Source of the DNA: Candidatus Geothermarchaeota archaeon
GTDB lineage: Archaea; Thermoproteota; Nitrososphaeria; Geothermarchaeales; JDFR-13
DNA length: 49,957 bases
Direction: 5' to 3'
Assembly (NCBI GenBank): GCA_015523605.1
Contig: WAKC01000046.1
Coordinates: forward strand, 1 to 49,957
Shown: positions 28,495 to 37,317 of the stretch, piece after piece
How positions within the stretch are numbered: position 1 is the first letter of the stretch
Layout of the letters: each line of letters begins with the position of its first letter
Program-made: the position numbers and the translations under genes
The notes under the pieces: generated by a model
The model's input: the letters and a program-made list of their open reading frames with translations, nothing else
Told to the model about the DNA's origin: nothing
The model's database searches: none

Positions 28495-30066
28495 TTGTAT
28501 CGACGTGTAGGACTCTCTACAAAGATGGTGGTCCTAGGCGTAATAGTACTTCTAGTGGTAGCCGCAGTAGGTCTATACTTCTCAGGATTCCTGACAGGCC
28601 CCAGGACTACTAAGGAGGAGTTGAAAGTAGCGATAGGAATTGATATGGATACAGTGGACCCTCACATGCAGACAACAACCCTAGTCTTCAACATCGTAAG
28701 ACATATCTATGAAACGCTCGTATGGTTCGATGAAGATGGAAACGTTATTCCATGGCTAGCAGAGAGCTGGCAAGTATCAGATGACGGACTCGAATACACA
28801 TTCAAGTTGAGGCAGGGAGTGAAATTCAGCGACGGAACAGAATTTACGGCTGAAGATGTGAAAGCAAATATTGATAGATGGATAGACCCTAATGTCAAAG
28901 TAAGGTCGAGAAGCCAGCTTGGACCGGTGGAGTCGGCTGAGGTAGTGGATAAATACACTGTCAAGATTAGACTTAAAGAGCCTTATGCACCATTCCTAGC
29001 CGCTCTAGCTAGCTACCTACTCATCACCAGCCAGGAGAACATCGAGAAATACGGTGCAGAAAGTATCGAGGAGCCCATAGGCACAGGGCCATATGTCCTC
29101 GATGACTGGAAGAAGGGAGATGAGATAGTCCTAGTAAGGAATGAAAATTATTGGGGAGATAAACCAAGCATCAAGAGGATAGTGTGGAAGATAATACCTG
29201 AGGCTGGAACTAGAGAAGCCGCTTTATTAGCCGGCGATGTAGATGTTGCATTCCTACCTCCAGCCTCAGACAAAGAGATGCTAGAGAATAATCCAGATGT
29301 TAAGCTCTACACCCCCGTTACAAATAGGATATTGTTAGTGGGTATAATGCCTAAGGGCCCATTACTTGATGAGAGGGTAAGAAAGGCATTGAACTATGCA
29401 GTTGACAAAGAGGCTATAGTTGAGAATGTGTTATACGGCCTAGGTGTAGTGGCTGATGCACCAGTCCCTCCGCACTTCTTTGGCTATGCACCTATGGAGC
29501 CATATGAATATAATCCAGAGCTAGCTAGACAGTTGCTGGCTGAGGCAGGATATGCGGATGGACTGACCCTTACACTTATGCATCCAACCGGTAGATACCT
29601 CCAGGATAAGCAGGTGGCAGAGGCTATACAAGCATATCTACAGGATGTAGGGATAACAGTAGAGCTAGTTACGATGGACTGGCCCTCATTCGTCGGCGAG
29701 ATCCTAAAGCCTACCGAGGAGACAACTTTCGACCTAGTACTTGTCGGATGGGGACCTGGAGTAGCTGATGCACACTTCACATTATATGCCCAATTCCATA
29801 GCAGCGTAGCCATTCCAAATGGACTGGGAATAGCCAGATACTCCAATGAACAGGTAGATAGACTGCTTGAACAGGCTATGAAGGAGCTCGACCCAGACAA
29901 GCGTAAAGAATTATATAGACAGGCTATAGAGATAATATGGGACGATGCACCATGGATCTTCCTATATACACAGAAGAATCTACTAGCAGTAAGCAAGAAC
30001 CTAGAAGGAGTATTTATACACCCTGGTGGAGAGATGTTCTTCTTCTATAACGCCTACTTTACATAA
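28495..30066 (+). CDS. Extracellular peptide-binding protein (SBP family 5)
   Basis: 523 residues. An N-terminal hydrophobic segment (about 10-31) with no lipobox cysteine suggests a membrane anchor or uncleaved signal. The mature part has the family 5 signature FKLRQGVKFSDGTEFTAEDV near 100-120, IGTGPYVLDDWKKGDEI, and VRKALNYAVDKEAIVENVLYG. It captures oligopeptides or similar ligands for the preceding permease. The TTG start has AGGTGGAG five bases upstream. T runs at 30079-30083 and 30092-30096 follow the stop. Confidence 0.93.
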   Translation: MYRRVGLSTKMVVLGVIVLLVVAAVGLYFSGFLTGPRTTKEELKVAIGIDMDTVDPHMQTTTLVFNIVRHIYETLVWFDEDGNVIPWLAESWQVSDDGLEYTFKLRQGVKFSDGTEFTAEDVKANIDRWIDPNVKVRSRSQLGPVESAEVVDKYTVKIRLKEPYAPFLAALASYLLITSQENIEKYGAESIEEPIGTGPYVLDDWKKGDEIVLVRNENYWGDKPSIKRIVWKIIPEAGTREAALLAGDVDVAFLPPASDKEMLENNPDVKLYTPVTNRILLVGIMPKGPLLDERVRKALNYAVDKEAIVENVLYGLGVVADAPVPPHFFGYAPMEPYEYNPELARQLLAEAGYADGLTLTLMHPTGRYLQDKQVAEAIQAYLQDVGITVELVTMDWPSFVGEILKPTEETTFDLVLVGWGPGVADAHFTLYAQFHSSVAIPNGLGIARYSNEQVDRLLEQAMKELDPDKRKELYRQAIEIIWDDAPWIFLYTQKNLLAVSKNLEGVFIHPGGEMFFFYNAYFT

Positions 30067-30078
30067 CCCCATATACCC

Positions 30079-30096
30079 TTTTTATCAAACCTTTTT
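30079..30096 (+). terminator. Double oligo-T terminator after the binding-protein gene
   Basis: Two five-base T runs, 13 and 26 bases past the stop codon; the second lies inside the 3' end of the convergent sirtuin gene. This is the T-rich type of archaeal terminator. Confidence 0.45.
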
Positions 30097-30828
30097 CAGA
30101 TATTTATCGATGAGGGGTAACGCGTCAGCAGCCTTAAGACCTATAAAAACATCTGATATACTTGTAATAGCACTCTCCTCAATATTCACCTCAATAATCT
30201 TAGCACCCGACTCTTTAGCTATAAACGGTATATAGGCAGCTGGATAGACCACCCCACTAGTACCTATAACAAGCATTACATCCGACTCTCTAGCGTATCT
30301 ATATGCCGCCTCAACTATAGATTCATCCAACGGCTCACCAAACCAGACCACATCTGGACGCATCAAGCCATAGCACCTTGGACATAGGATAGGGAGTGAC
30401 GACTTATCCAGAGAGTCTATAGATGTTTTATATCTACAAGACATACACTTGGCCCTTAAAATATTACCATGTAACTCAACCACCTCTTCAATCCCAGACC
30501 TGATAAACAATCCATCCACATTCTGTGTAATCACATGCTTCAAGATACCTTCTCTATACCATCGACTCAAGACTTTATACCCCCTATGAGGCTTCACACC
30601 CTTGAGCTTCGAGATCCTCCATAGATACCACTTCCAGACTAGAACGGGATCCTTTAGAAACGCGTCCAGAGTAGCCAGCTCCTCCGGTCTAAACTTACTC
30701 CATAGCCCGTCAGCCCCCCTAAAGGTTGGAATTCCTGAGTCGGCACTCATCCCAGCCCCTGTAAAAACCACTAGATTCCTAGAATCTTTTATGTATTTAG
30801 CCGCAGTCCTAACAGCATCTACATCCAT
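30085..30828 (-). CDS. Sir2-family NAD-dependent protein deacylase, class III type
   Basis: 247 residues. NAD site GAGMSADSGIPTFRG near 24-38, TQNVDGL, catalytic His in VELHGN near 117, and zinc cysteines in CMSC and CPRC. In the acyl pocket WKWYLWR gives the Y-x-x-R pair that, in SIRT5 and E. coli CobB, favours succinyl, malonyl and glutaryl lysine over acetyl lysine. RPDVVWFGE is also CobB-like. Last gene of the aldolase-MYG1-sirtuin unit, 24 bases after the preceding stop. Confidence 0.92.
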   Translation of the reverse strand: MDVDAVRTAAKYIKDSRNLVVFTGAGMSADSGIPTFRGADGLWSKFRPEELATLDAFLKDPVLVWKWYLWRISKLKGVKPHRGYKVLSRWYREGILKHVITQNVDGLFIRSGIEEVVELHGNILRAKCMSCRYKTSIDSLDKSSLPILCPRCYGLMRPDVVWFGEPLDESIVEAAYRYARESDVMLVIGTSGVVYPAAYIPFIAKESGAKIIEVNIEESAITSISDVFIGLKAADALPLIDKYLKKV

Positions 30829-30852
30829 CTCGGATCTAAAAATGAAAAATTA

Positions 30853-31677
30853 TTAGGAGCTATTTACATACTTCACATGTTTTATAGCCTCGAGGGCAGA
30901 TGAAAGGTCTTTAGACACAAGCATAAACTTATTTGCATGGTAGAATACCAGTTTACCCCTCTCCTCAAGATATTTAGCAACTTCATCTAGAGTAATTCTA
31001 TCCTGATACGGAGCAAGCTTTATTATACTATAGTTATCCTTATTCCTAGAACTAGGCTGTATAATTACGTGGACATCATCCCGTCTACTCGCCACTTCAT
31101 AAGGAGGCATATCATCATCTAATATCAAGACCTTGACACCGTTAAACTCAACCTCTCTAGCACGAGATAGAATCTCGTCATATTTCTTAAGCTCTTCACT
31201 ACGATGTTTAATGTAAAAATAGAATCGTTTACCAAGCCAAGACAATATGCTATACTCCTCATCATCAGGGGAGATGTAGGATATAGATGCGAACCACCTA
31301 GTGAATATCCTCTCGAAAAACAGGAGTTCACTCGGTATCTGGAGATTAATAGCTTTATACAATCCGAACCTATCCCTAACATCGATATACCTAATCTCCG
31401 GAATATCTAATGAGGCCAGCTCAGGAAAATGATGCTTTATAACGAGGATTAAACTACAGGGAATCTCAATAGATTGATGATGGTCAAGGAGATATGGAGG
31501 TTCATATCGACGTCCAATATCAACGTATATAGTGTCCTCCTCAAATACATCTACAGAGGATCTTCTCTCAATAGGTACATGATATTTAAAGGAGAGCAGT
31601 GCAACACCTAGAAGATCATCAAGATGAGCATTACCACTATGTGTAACTATCTTCCTAACCTTAAAAGAATTCTCCAT
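30853..31677 (-). CDS. MYG1/DHH-superfamily metal-dependent hydrolase-like protein
   Basis: 274 residues. THSGNAHLDDLLGVALL near 12-28 is the MYG1/UPF0160 version of the DHH-superfamily motif (usual form THSGxFHADD), followed by TIYVDIGRRYEPPYLLDHHQ near 50-69, whose DHH matches motif III. Known relatives are 3'-5' RNA exonucleases (MYG1) or phosphoesterases. The C-terminal half is less conserved. Overlaps the upstream aldolase-like gene by 17 bases. Confidence 0.75.
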   Translation of the reverse strand: MENSFKVRKIVTHSGNAHLDDLLGVALLSFKYHVPIERRSSVDVFEEDTIYVDIGRRYEPPYLLDHHQSIEIPCSLILVIKHHFPELASLDIPEIRYIDVRDRFGLYKAINLQIPSELLFFERIFTRWFASISYISPDDEEYSILSWLGKRFYFYIKHRSEELKKYDEILSRAREVEFNGVKVLILDDDMPPYEVASRRDDVHVIIQPSSRNKDNYSIIKLAPYQDRITLDEVAKYLEERGKLVFYHANKFMLVSKDLSSALEAIKHVKYVNSS

Positions 31678-32563
31678 AGGCCCTCAAGATACTTAACACA
31701 TCACTCCTATATTTTTCTATAACCTCCTGCATAGGAGGACGTACATATCTTCTAACACCGAGTTCTAGGACCTCCAAGGCATACTTCACAATAGCTGGAA
31801 ACATATATGGAATATCAAACACATGGGATGCTATAGCCAATCGCCTATAAAGCTTGACCGCCTCCTCCAGCCTTCCCTCTACATAGCTAGAGACCATCTC
31901 GATATAAAGCCTAGGAATTACATTGCCTAGACCAGGTATAACCCCATAGCCACCCAAGATAAGATTCGGTAGGCTAAGTAGATCGGAGCCTACATACACT
32001 CTAAACCCTGGGTTAGACCGACCCATAAGACTTAAAACCCTCTCTAGATAGGTTATATCGTTATATGTAATCTTCACACCAACAAGATTCTCATAACTCT
32101 CCGAGAGTCTCTGGTAGAGCCTTGGATCTGGCAGTACACCTGTATTTGAGGGTATGACATATATCAAGATTTGTTTATCCGTGGATGAGAGGATATCGGA
32201 GTAGAACATATATAGCGATTCAAAATCATATTTGAAGTAGGATGGTGTAGGCACTATAAAACCATCTACTTCACAACACTCCTCAATATAATCAATCTTA
32301 GATATAGCATCTAAAACACCTTGTGAAAAGATACCTGGATATATATGGACATCATCAAGGGAATCGTTAATCAAGTTCACCAGTAGAGCAACCTCCTCAA
32401 TATCTAGACGGTCTAGCTCGCCAGTCGATGATGAAGGGAAGAAGTATCTAATCCCTGCCTTGTAAAGCCTCTCTACATGCTGGTTAAAGGCGTTGACGTC
32501 TATATTGAAGTCCCTATCAAAAGGAGTCACCAAAGGAATCATTACCCTACTTGGGATATCCAT
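31661..32563 (-). CDS. DHDPS/N-acetylneuraminate lyase-family aldolase
   Basis: 300 residues, a single TIM barrel. SSSTGELDRL near 45-54 replaces GTTGE; the catalytic Tyr is in IYVIPSNTG near 138-146 and the Schiff-base Lys in GVKIT near 168. The family splits pyruvate from sugar acids or makes dihydrodipicolinate; in archaea many members are KDG aldolases or of unknown specificity. There are no lysine or sugar genes nearby. First gene of the unit with the MYG1-like protein and the sirtuin. Confidence 0.82.
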   Translation of the reverse strand: MDIPSRVMIPLVTPFDRDFNIDVNAFNQHVERLYKAGIRYFFPSSSTGELDRLDIEEVALLVNLINDSLDDVHIYPGIFSQGVLDAISKIDYIEECCEVDGFIVPTPSYFKYDFESLYMFYSDILSSTDKQILIYVIPSNTGVLPDPRLYQRLSESYENLVGVKITYNDITYLERVLSLMGRSNPGFRVYVGSDLLSLPNLILGGYGVIPGLGNVIPRLYIEMVSSYVEGRLEEAVKLYRRLAIASHVFDIPYMFPAIVKYALEVLELGVRRYVRPPMQEVIEKYRSDVLSILRAYGEFF

Positions 32564-32629
32564 AGTAATATTATGTCCTAGATATGCTTAAAACGACTTA
32601 TATCCAAGGCTAGGTATCTGATTATATTT

Positions 32630-33169
32630 ATGATTAAGATAGGTTTCGCGGCCTACAGTGGAGAACCCAAACCAGAGGATATAAAGGATATGGAGATATT
32701 CCTAGAAGAACTTAATCATAAGACCCATGGATACCGGGGAATAGTATTCCTATTAGGTGGATACTGGGGGTTAATGAGGAATATAGTTGATATTATAAGG
32801 GAGAAGGGAGGTACTACAATATTATTCCCACCTTTAGAGTTGGAGGAACTCGAATATCCTAGGGACGTCATCGTCCTCAAACTAGGTCTATCCATGAGAA
32901 TGAGGAGTATACCGCTTGTTAGGAGTTCAGACATATTCATAGCAGCCGGTGGAGAGGCAGGTTCTATTTTAGAAGTTGTAACAGCATATACGGAGAAGAA
33001 GCCTATCTACATATTCACAGGAAAGGGATACTCTACGGACAGACTGGCTCTATTCAGTCCATATTTAGACAAGAGAAGACTAACAAAACTAAATATAATT
33101 GATGATCCCAGAATCTTGGCCGAAGAGGTTTATAGGGAGATAGACCGGATATTGAATGCATCTACTTAA
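32630..33169 (+). CDS. SLOG/LOG-like Rossmann-fold protein
   Basis: 179 residues. FLLGGYWGLMRNIVDI near 41-56 resembles the GGxxGxM nucleotide loop and FIAAGGEAGSILEV near 103-116 resembles the PGGxGTxxE loop of LOG-like proteins, but the second loop lacks PGG and GT and keeps only the Glu. The lysine decarboxylase-like LOG enzymes cleave nucleotide monophosphates; this divergent form may only bind nucleotide. Overlaps the convergent ogg gene by 8 bases and is divergent from the aldolase gene. Confidence 0.6.
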   Translation: MIKIGFAAYSGEPKPEDIKDMEIFLEELNHKTHGYRGIVFLLGGYWGLMRNIVDIIREKGGTTILFPPLELEELEYPRDVIVLKLGLSMRMRSIPLVRSSDIFIAAGGEAGSILEVVTAYTEKKPIYIFTGKGYSTDRLALFSPYLDKRRLTKLNIIDDPRILAEEVYREIDRILNAST

Positions 33170-33806
33170 ATACATAACCTGTCTCCATAGCCCACAAGAG
33201 GAGGTCCAACTCTGCTGGCGAGAGACCCAGGTATTTAGATAACCATATAAACCTATCCTCAAGTAAGATATACTTCTTAGGAGAAATAGACTTTGGAATC
33301 TCCGATATTAAGTTAAATTTAACCATATAACGTAGTATATGCCTATCCAAAATAGCTATTTGGAATGAGAAGCCAATATTCCTTAGAAAGTGGCTGGCCT
33401 CCTTATAACCTAATCCCTTCACATTCTTTGCTAGCCAATGTCTAACAATGAATGGAGAGCCATTAAGAAGCTCATTGAAGTTTAAGGAACCATTAAGGAA
33501 GCTCTCTCTAGCCATCACTATATATCTACTCTTATTAAATCTAAATCTTATCCTCTTGAGATATTCAGCCAACTCTGTATGTGAACAGCTCCATATACAT
33601 CCATTTAAATATAACTCCTTCACGATATCCCATGCATATATAGCCTTAGACTGTGGAGTCAACAAACAATAGACGAGCTCCATGAATATCCTCTCATCTC
33701 CACACTTACCTACAGCCTCAAATTCCTTAATCTTCCTACGTATATCATCTCTATACTTCTTATACGCCTCTCTAACCTCTGCGATCGGATCTGATATACT
33801 CGACAA
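33162..33806 (-). CDS. ogg: N-glycosylase/DNA lyase, archaeal Ogg2
   Basis: 214 residues, typical of compact Ogg2. The helix-hairpin-helix with catalytic Lys is VKGLGYKEASHFLRNIG near 129-145 and the catalytic Asp is in AILDRHILR near 152. ELVYCLLTPQSKA near 44-56 is also a family hallmark. Removes 8-oxoguanine and nicks the DNA. The start is TTG 33806 with GGGGG about eight bases upstream, inside the end of the MoaD-like gene, so the two are coupled. Confidence 0.93.
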   Translation of the reverse strand: MSSISDPIAEVREAYKKYRDDIRRKIKEFEAVGKCGDERIFMELVYCLLTPQSKAIYAWDIVKELYLNGCIWSCSHTELAEYLKRIRFRFNKSRYIVMARESFLNGSLNFNELLNGSPFIVRHWLAKNVKGLGYKEASHFLRNIGFSFQIAILDRHILRYMVKFNLISEIPKSISPKKYILLEDRFIWLSKYLGLSPAELDLLLWAMETGYVFK

Positions 33807-33807
33807 T

Positions 33808-34071
33808 CTAAATACCCCCAGATACAGGTGTGAAAATCTTGATTAAAGACCCATCCTCAACTAAAGGATCGTCATCCAACCTAGTATATCTACCATCCAC
33901 CAGGATAATATAGGGAACTCCATCCCTATCCAGAGACTTAAGAACTTTAGAGAGATCATCATATCTCGTTAAGATCTCAGATAGTCTTGTAGATCCTTCC
34001 ACATCAACCTTTAACATTCTAAAACCAGCTCTTCTAAACACCTCAGTATATAGATGGATCTCAATAGCCAT
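33808..34071 (-). CDS. MoaD/ThiS-like ubiquitin-fold protein ending in GGI
   Basis: 87 residues counted from ATG 34071; the track's 134-residue version includes 47 out-of-family residues read through the neighbouring gene's end. The beta-grasp sequence ends ...LVEDGSLIKIFTPVSGGI, close to the MoaD/ThiS/Urm1 pattern (LxDGDxVxIxPPVSGG). One Ile follows the diglycine, so activation by an E1-like enzyme would need trimming, or the protein works without thiocarboxylation. It lies 28 bases after the fused beta-oxidation gene and one base before ogg. Sulfur carrier for MoCo or tungsten cofactor, or a protein modifier, are the options. Confidence 0.78.
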   Translation of the reverse strand: MAIEIHLYTEVFRRAGFRMLKVDVEGSTRLSEILTRYDDLSKVLKSLDRDGVPYIILVDGRYTRLDDDPLVEDGSLIKIFTPVSGGI

Positions 34072-34099
34072 CTCAATAAAAATAGGATATGGGGGTGGA

Positions 34100-36091
34100 C
34101 TATTCACCCTTAAACTTTGGCTTCCTCTTCTCCAGGAATGCCGAGACACCCTCGATGAAGTCCTCCGTTGAGAATGTAAGACCGAATAATGCTGATTCGA
34201 GGGCCTCACCATGCCATAGATCAGTTTCTAGTCCGAACTGTATGGCATATTTCGCCGCCAAAAGTGCTAGTGGAGGTTTCTCAGCAAGCTTCAACGCGAA
34301 CCTCCTCGTATACTCCTCTAGATGCTCTGGTGGAACAACCTTATCCACCATACCCATCTCAAGAGCCTCATAAGCGTTATACATATCTCCTGTATAGATC
34401 ACCTCCTTAGCCTTGGCTGGACCCAACAATCTTGCAAGCCTCTGTGTCCCAGCAGCTCCTGGGATAATACCAAGGTTTATCTCTGGCTGCCCAACCATGG
34501 CAAGTTCACTTGCTATTCTGAAGTCCCCTGATAAAGCCAGCTCCATACCTCCGCCCAAAGCAAAGCCATTCAACATCATAATAACTGGTTTAGTGAAATA
34601 CTCTATCTTATTAGTCAATTCCTGGAAGCGCCTGGAAAATATTACTGACTTAAACGGTGTAACACCTACAAACGCATTTACATCTGCACCGGCGCTGAAG
34701 GCCCTACCCACACCAGTTATGACGACCACCCTAATATCACTATTATCTTCAATCTTGTCCAAGGCGGCTGAGAGTTCACTTAGAAGTTTAGGCGACAATG
34801 CATTCAACTTGTCAGGCCTATTCAACAGTATCCACGCAATAGGCTTTTCATATCTGATTATGATATTCTCCATCCTCTCCTCCTCAAACTCAGGATATGT
34901 ATAGAAGCCCTCGCCAGACTTTACACCGAGCTTACCCTTCTCAACCATCTCCATAAGTAATGGATGAGGTTTAAACTCCTCCATACCCGACTCCCTAGCC
35001 ATCTCCTCCAACGCCTTCACCACATTGTCAATACCAAATTCATCGGCATATCTGAGGATACCCTTTGGATAGCCTAGGCCTAACATAGTCGCCTTATCAA
35101 TATCATATTTGTTGGCTATCCCCTCTGCAATCAGGTATGCCGCCTCATTAATGGCAGAAGCAACCAGATACACTGGGTTCAAGTCTTCACCAGCATCTTT
35201 AGGAATCTCTGGCTTTACATATTTACCTGGAGATGGATATTCATAGAACCCCTTTCCACTCTTAACTCCATATTCACCCTTCTCAAACTTCTCCTTAAAC
35301 AATGGACACTCATATATCTCTGTCCCACGCTCAGCCATAGCAGTCGCTACGTAGTAGAAGACATCTATACCACTATAATCGGCAAGTTCAAAGACACCCA
35401 TTGGGAACTTAAGCTTATACCTTGCAACCGCATCTACAGCCTCTATAGAGGCATTCCCAGACATTACAAGCCAACACGCACTACTCATAAGCCTAAGAAG
35501 AATCCTATTAACTATGAATCCAGGGACATCCTTGGCAACTGTTACAGCCTGCTTACCAAACTTCTTAGCGAGCTCGATTGTCGTCCTCATAGTCAATGAG
35601 CTCGTCTCCCTACCCCTAATAACCTCAACCAGCGGCATTAGAGGAGGGGGGTTGAAGAAGTGCATACCCACAACCTTATCAGGTCTCTTAGTAGCAGAGG
35701 CAATCTCAGTTATTGGGAGGCTTGAGGTATTGGTAGCAAGTATAGCATGGGGAGGAGTGAGCTCATCAAGCTTCTTAAATATCTCCTTCTTCAAATCGAT
35801 CTTCTCTGGTACAGCCTCTATAACAAAGTCTGCATCTTTCACTACCTCTTCAAAGTCTAGGGAAGCCTTTATCCTAGACATTATTGTAGCAACATCCTCC
35901 CTTATCATCCTCTTACTATGTAGCTTCTCAAGACTCCATCTAATCCTATTCAAGGCATTATCAAGAAACTCCTGCTTAATATCGTAAATATAGACGTTAT
36001 ATCCACTATAGGCGGCAACCTCAGCTATACCATGCCCCATAGTACCTGCGCCTATAACGGCAATCTTATGGATCTTATCAGTCAGCCCCAT
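34100..36091 (-). CDS. 3-hydroxyacyl-CoA dehydrogenase / enoyl-CoA hydratase fusion
   Basis: 663 residues. Residues 1-385: NAD domain GAGTMGHGIAEVAAYSG, NTSSLPITEIA, HFFNPPPLMPLVEV with the catalytic His, and two C-terminal helical repeats each with GEYGVKSGKGFYEYP-like motifs. Residues about 405-663: crotonase fold with AFSAGADVNAF, GGGMELALSGDF and QPEINLGIIPGAAGTQRL, retaining both catalytic Glu. The dehydrogenase-first order is the archaeal arrangement, also used by the crotonyl-CoA hydratase/3-hydroxybutyryl-CoA dehydrogenase of the Metallosphaera carbon cycle. Here acyl-CoA oxidation is likelier because an acyl-CoA dehydrogenase lies 11 bases upstream. Confidence 0.95.
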   Translation of the reverse strand: MGLTDKIHKIAVIGAGTMGHGIAEVAAYSGYNVYIYDIKQEFLDNALNRIRWSLEKLHSKRMIREDVATIMSRIKASLDFEEVVKDADFVIEAVPEKIDLKKEIFKKLDELTPPHAILATNTSSLPITEIASATKRPDKVVGMHFFNPPPLMPLVEVIRGRETSSLTMRTTIELAKKFGKQAVTVAKDVPGFIVNRILLRLMSSACWLVMSGNASIEAVDAVARYKLKFPMGVFELADYSGIDVFYYVATAMAERGTEIYECPLFKEKFEKGEYGVKSGKGFYEYPSPGKYVKPEIPKDAGEDLNPVYLVASAINEAAYLIAEGIANKYDIDKATMLGLGYPKGILRYADEFGIDNVVKALEEMARESGMEEFKPHPLLMEMVEKGKLGVKSGEGFYTYPEFEEERMENIIIRYEKPIAWILLNRPDKLNALSPKLLSELSAALDKIEDNSDIRVVVITGVGRAFSAGADVNAFVGVTPFKSVIFSRRFQELTNKIEYFTKPVIMMLNGFALGGGMELALSGDFRIASELAMVGQPEINLGIIPGAAGTQRLARLLGPAKAKEVIYTGDMYNAYEALEMGMVDKVVPPEHLEEYTRRFALKLAEKPPLALLAAKYAIQFGLETDLWHGEALESALFGLTFSTEDFIEGVSAFLEKRKPKFKGE

Positions 36092-36102
36092 ATAGACACC
36101 TC

Positions 36103-37317
36103 TTACATGCTAAGGACATCTATTCCGAAGCTCTTCTTCAGAAGCTGCCTTATAGTTGTGAGTCTCTGTATATCGTTGGTACCCTCATATATCGTCGTAA
36201 TAATCGAGTCCCTCAGGAAATGCTCTACACCTGTCTCCTTATCAACACCTACACCACCATGTATCTTAATAGCATATGTAGATACCTTCTCAGCAACCTC
36301 AGTAGCGTATGTCTTGGCCATAGAGGCTGCGAATACATATTCTTCCCTACCCTTATCGGCTAATGTAGCCGCCCAGTATGTAAGTAGCCTAGCAGTCTGA
36401 AGCATAGTCAACATATCAGCAAGTTTAAAGCTCACAGCCTGGAAGGCCATCAACTGCCTACCAAAGGCTGTCCTCTGCAGGCTATAGTTGAAAGCCTTCT
36501 CAAAAGCACCCTGTGCAATACCGACTGCCTGAGCCGCGATACCCACACGGCTATGGTCATATGTCTGGACTAGAAGTTTGAATCCCTCATTCTCAGGGGG
36601 TATCAGATTCTCCTCTGGAACCTCCACATTATCGAGGATAACCTCACTAGGATGTTCACCATCTAAACCCATCACATCAAATCTACTCCCAACCTCAACC
36701 CCGGGCCAGTCCCGCTCAACAATAAATAGTGATATCCCCCACCATCTCTTCCTCCTCTCCTCTGGAGGCGGATTCGTCCTTGCCGAGACAACGAAGAAAT
36801 CAGCTTTATCAGCTCCTGTGATAAATATCTTCCTACCGTTTATGATATACTTGTCACCCTCCTTCTTAGCAGTAGTCTGTATACCGGCTATATCACTACC
36901 AGCTACAGGCTCTGTACTAGCGTGTGCAGCGAACTTCTCACCCCTAGCAACAGGGGGGATATACTTTTTCTTCTGCTCCTCCGTCCCGAAGGCTAGGACG
37001 GGGTATGTAAAGAGACCGTTCACCAATAGACCTACACCAAAGGAGGGTAGAACCCTCGAGATCTCCTCCATCAATATCACTAGATACATGGCTCCACCGC
37101 CCTGTCCATCATACTCCTCGGGTATACCTATACCGGTGAAGCCCATCTCGATAGCCTTCTGATATAGCTCCTCAGGTATCTTACCCTCCTTGACAACCTT
37201 AACAGCGACGGGCTCAACCTCCTTCTCAACAAACTCTCTAACACTGGCCCTGAAAAGCTCCATCTCATCGTCAAGCTCAATCACATAATCCTTGATACTA
37301 GTAAATGGAAATACCAT
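36103..37317 (-). CDS. Acyl-CoA dehydrogenase
   Basis: About 404 residues, the normal three-domain FAD enzyme. HASTEPVAGSDIAGIQTTA near 135-153 binds FAD/substrate, FGRQLMAFQAV near 285, and the catalytic Glu is in TIYEGTNDIQRL near 380. Introduces the alpha-beta double bond of acyl-CoA and passes electrons to ETF, which is not in the window. The ORF opens at TTG 37335, but GAGGGA lies about six bases before ATG 37317, which is preferred; a TTTTAAA box lies about 40 bases upstream. First gene of the unit with the fusion protein, MoaD-like and ogg. Confidence 0.94.
   Translation of the reverse strand: MVFPFTSIKDYVIELDDEMELFRASVREFVEKEVEPVAVKVVKEGKIPEELYQKAIEMGFTGIGIPEEYDGQGGGAMYLVILMEEISRVLPSFGVGLLVNGLFTYPVLAFGTEEQKKKYIPPVARGEKFAAHASTEPVAGSDIAGIQTTAKKEGDKYIINGRKIFITGADKADFFVVSARTNPPPEERRKRWWGISLFIVERDWPGVEVGSRFDVMGLDGEHPSEVILDNVEVPEENLIPPENEGFKLLVQTYDHSRVGIAAQAVGIAQGAFEKAFNYSLQRTAFGRQLMAFQAVSFKLADMLTMLQTARLLTYWAATLADKGREEYVFAASMAKTYATEVAEKVSTYAIKIHGGVGVDKETGVEHFLRDSIITTIYEGTNDIQRLTTIRQLLKKSFGIDVLSM

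Noticed and set aside
29484-29996. 170-residue minus-strand ORF
   Set aside because: Antisense to the substrate-binding protein; Ser/Cys-rich shadow composition.
34072-34212. N-terminal extension of the MoaD-like ORF
   Set aside because: These 47 residues are Arg/Ser-rich, read over the end of the upstream gene and do not belong to the beta-grasp fold.
34413-34904. 163-residue plus-strand ORF
   Set aside because: Antisense to the enoyl-CoA hydratase half of the fusion gene.
35514-35987. 157-residue plus-strand ORF
   Set aside because: Antisense to the 3-hydroxyacyl-CoA dehydrogenase NAD domain, which has intact motifs.
36578-37162. 194-residue plus-strand ORF
   Set aside because: It lies wholly antisense to the acyl-CoA dehydrogenase, whose motifs are intact; low-complexity Ser/Pro/Ile composition marks it as a shadow.
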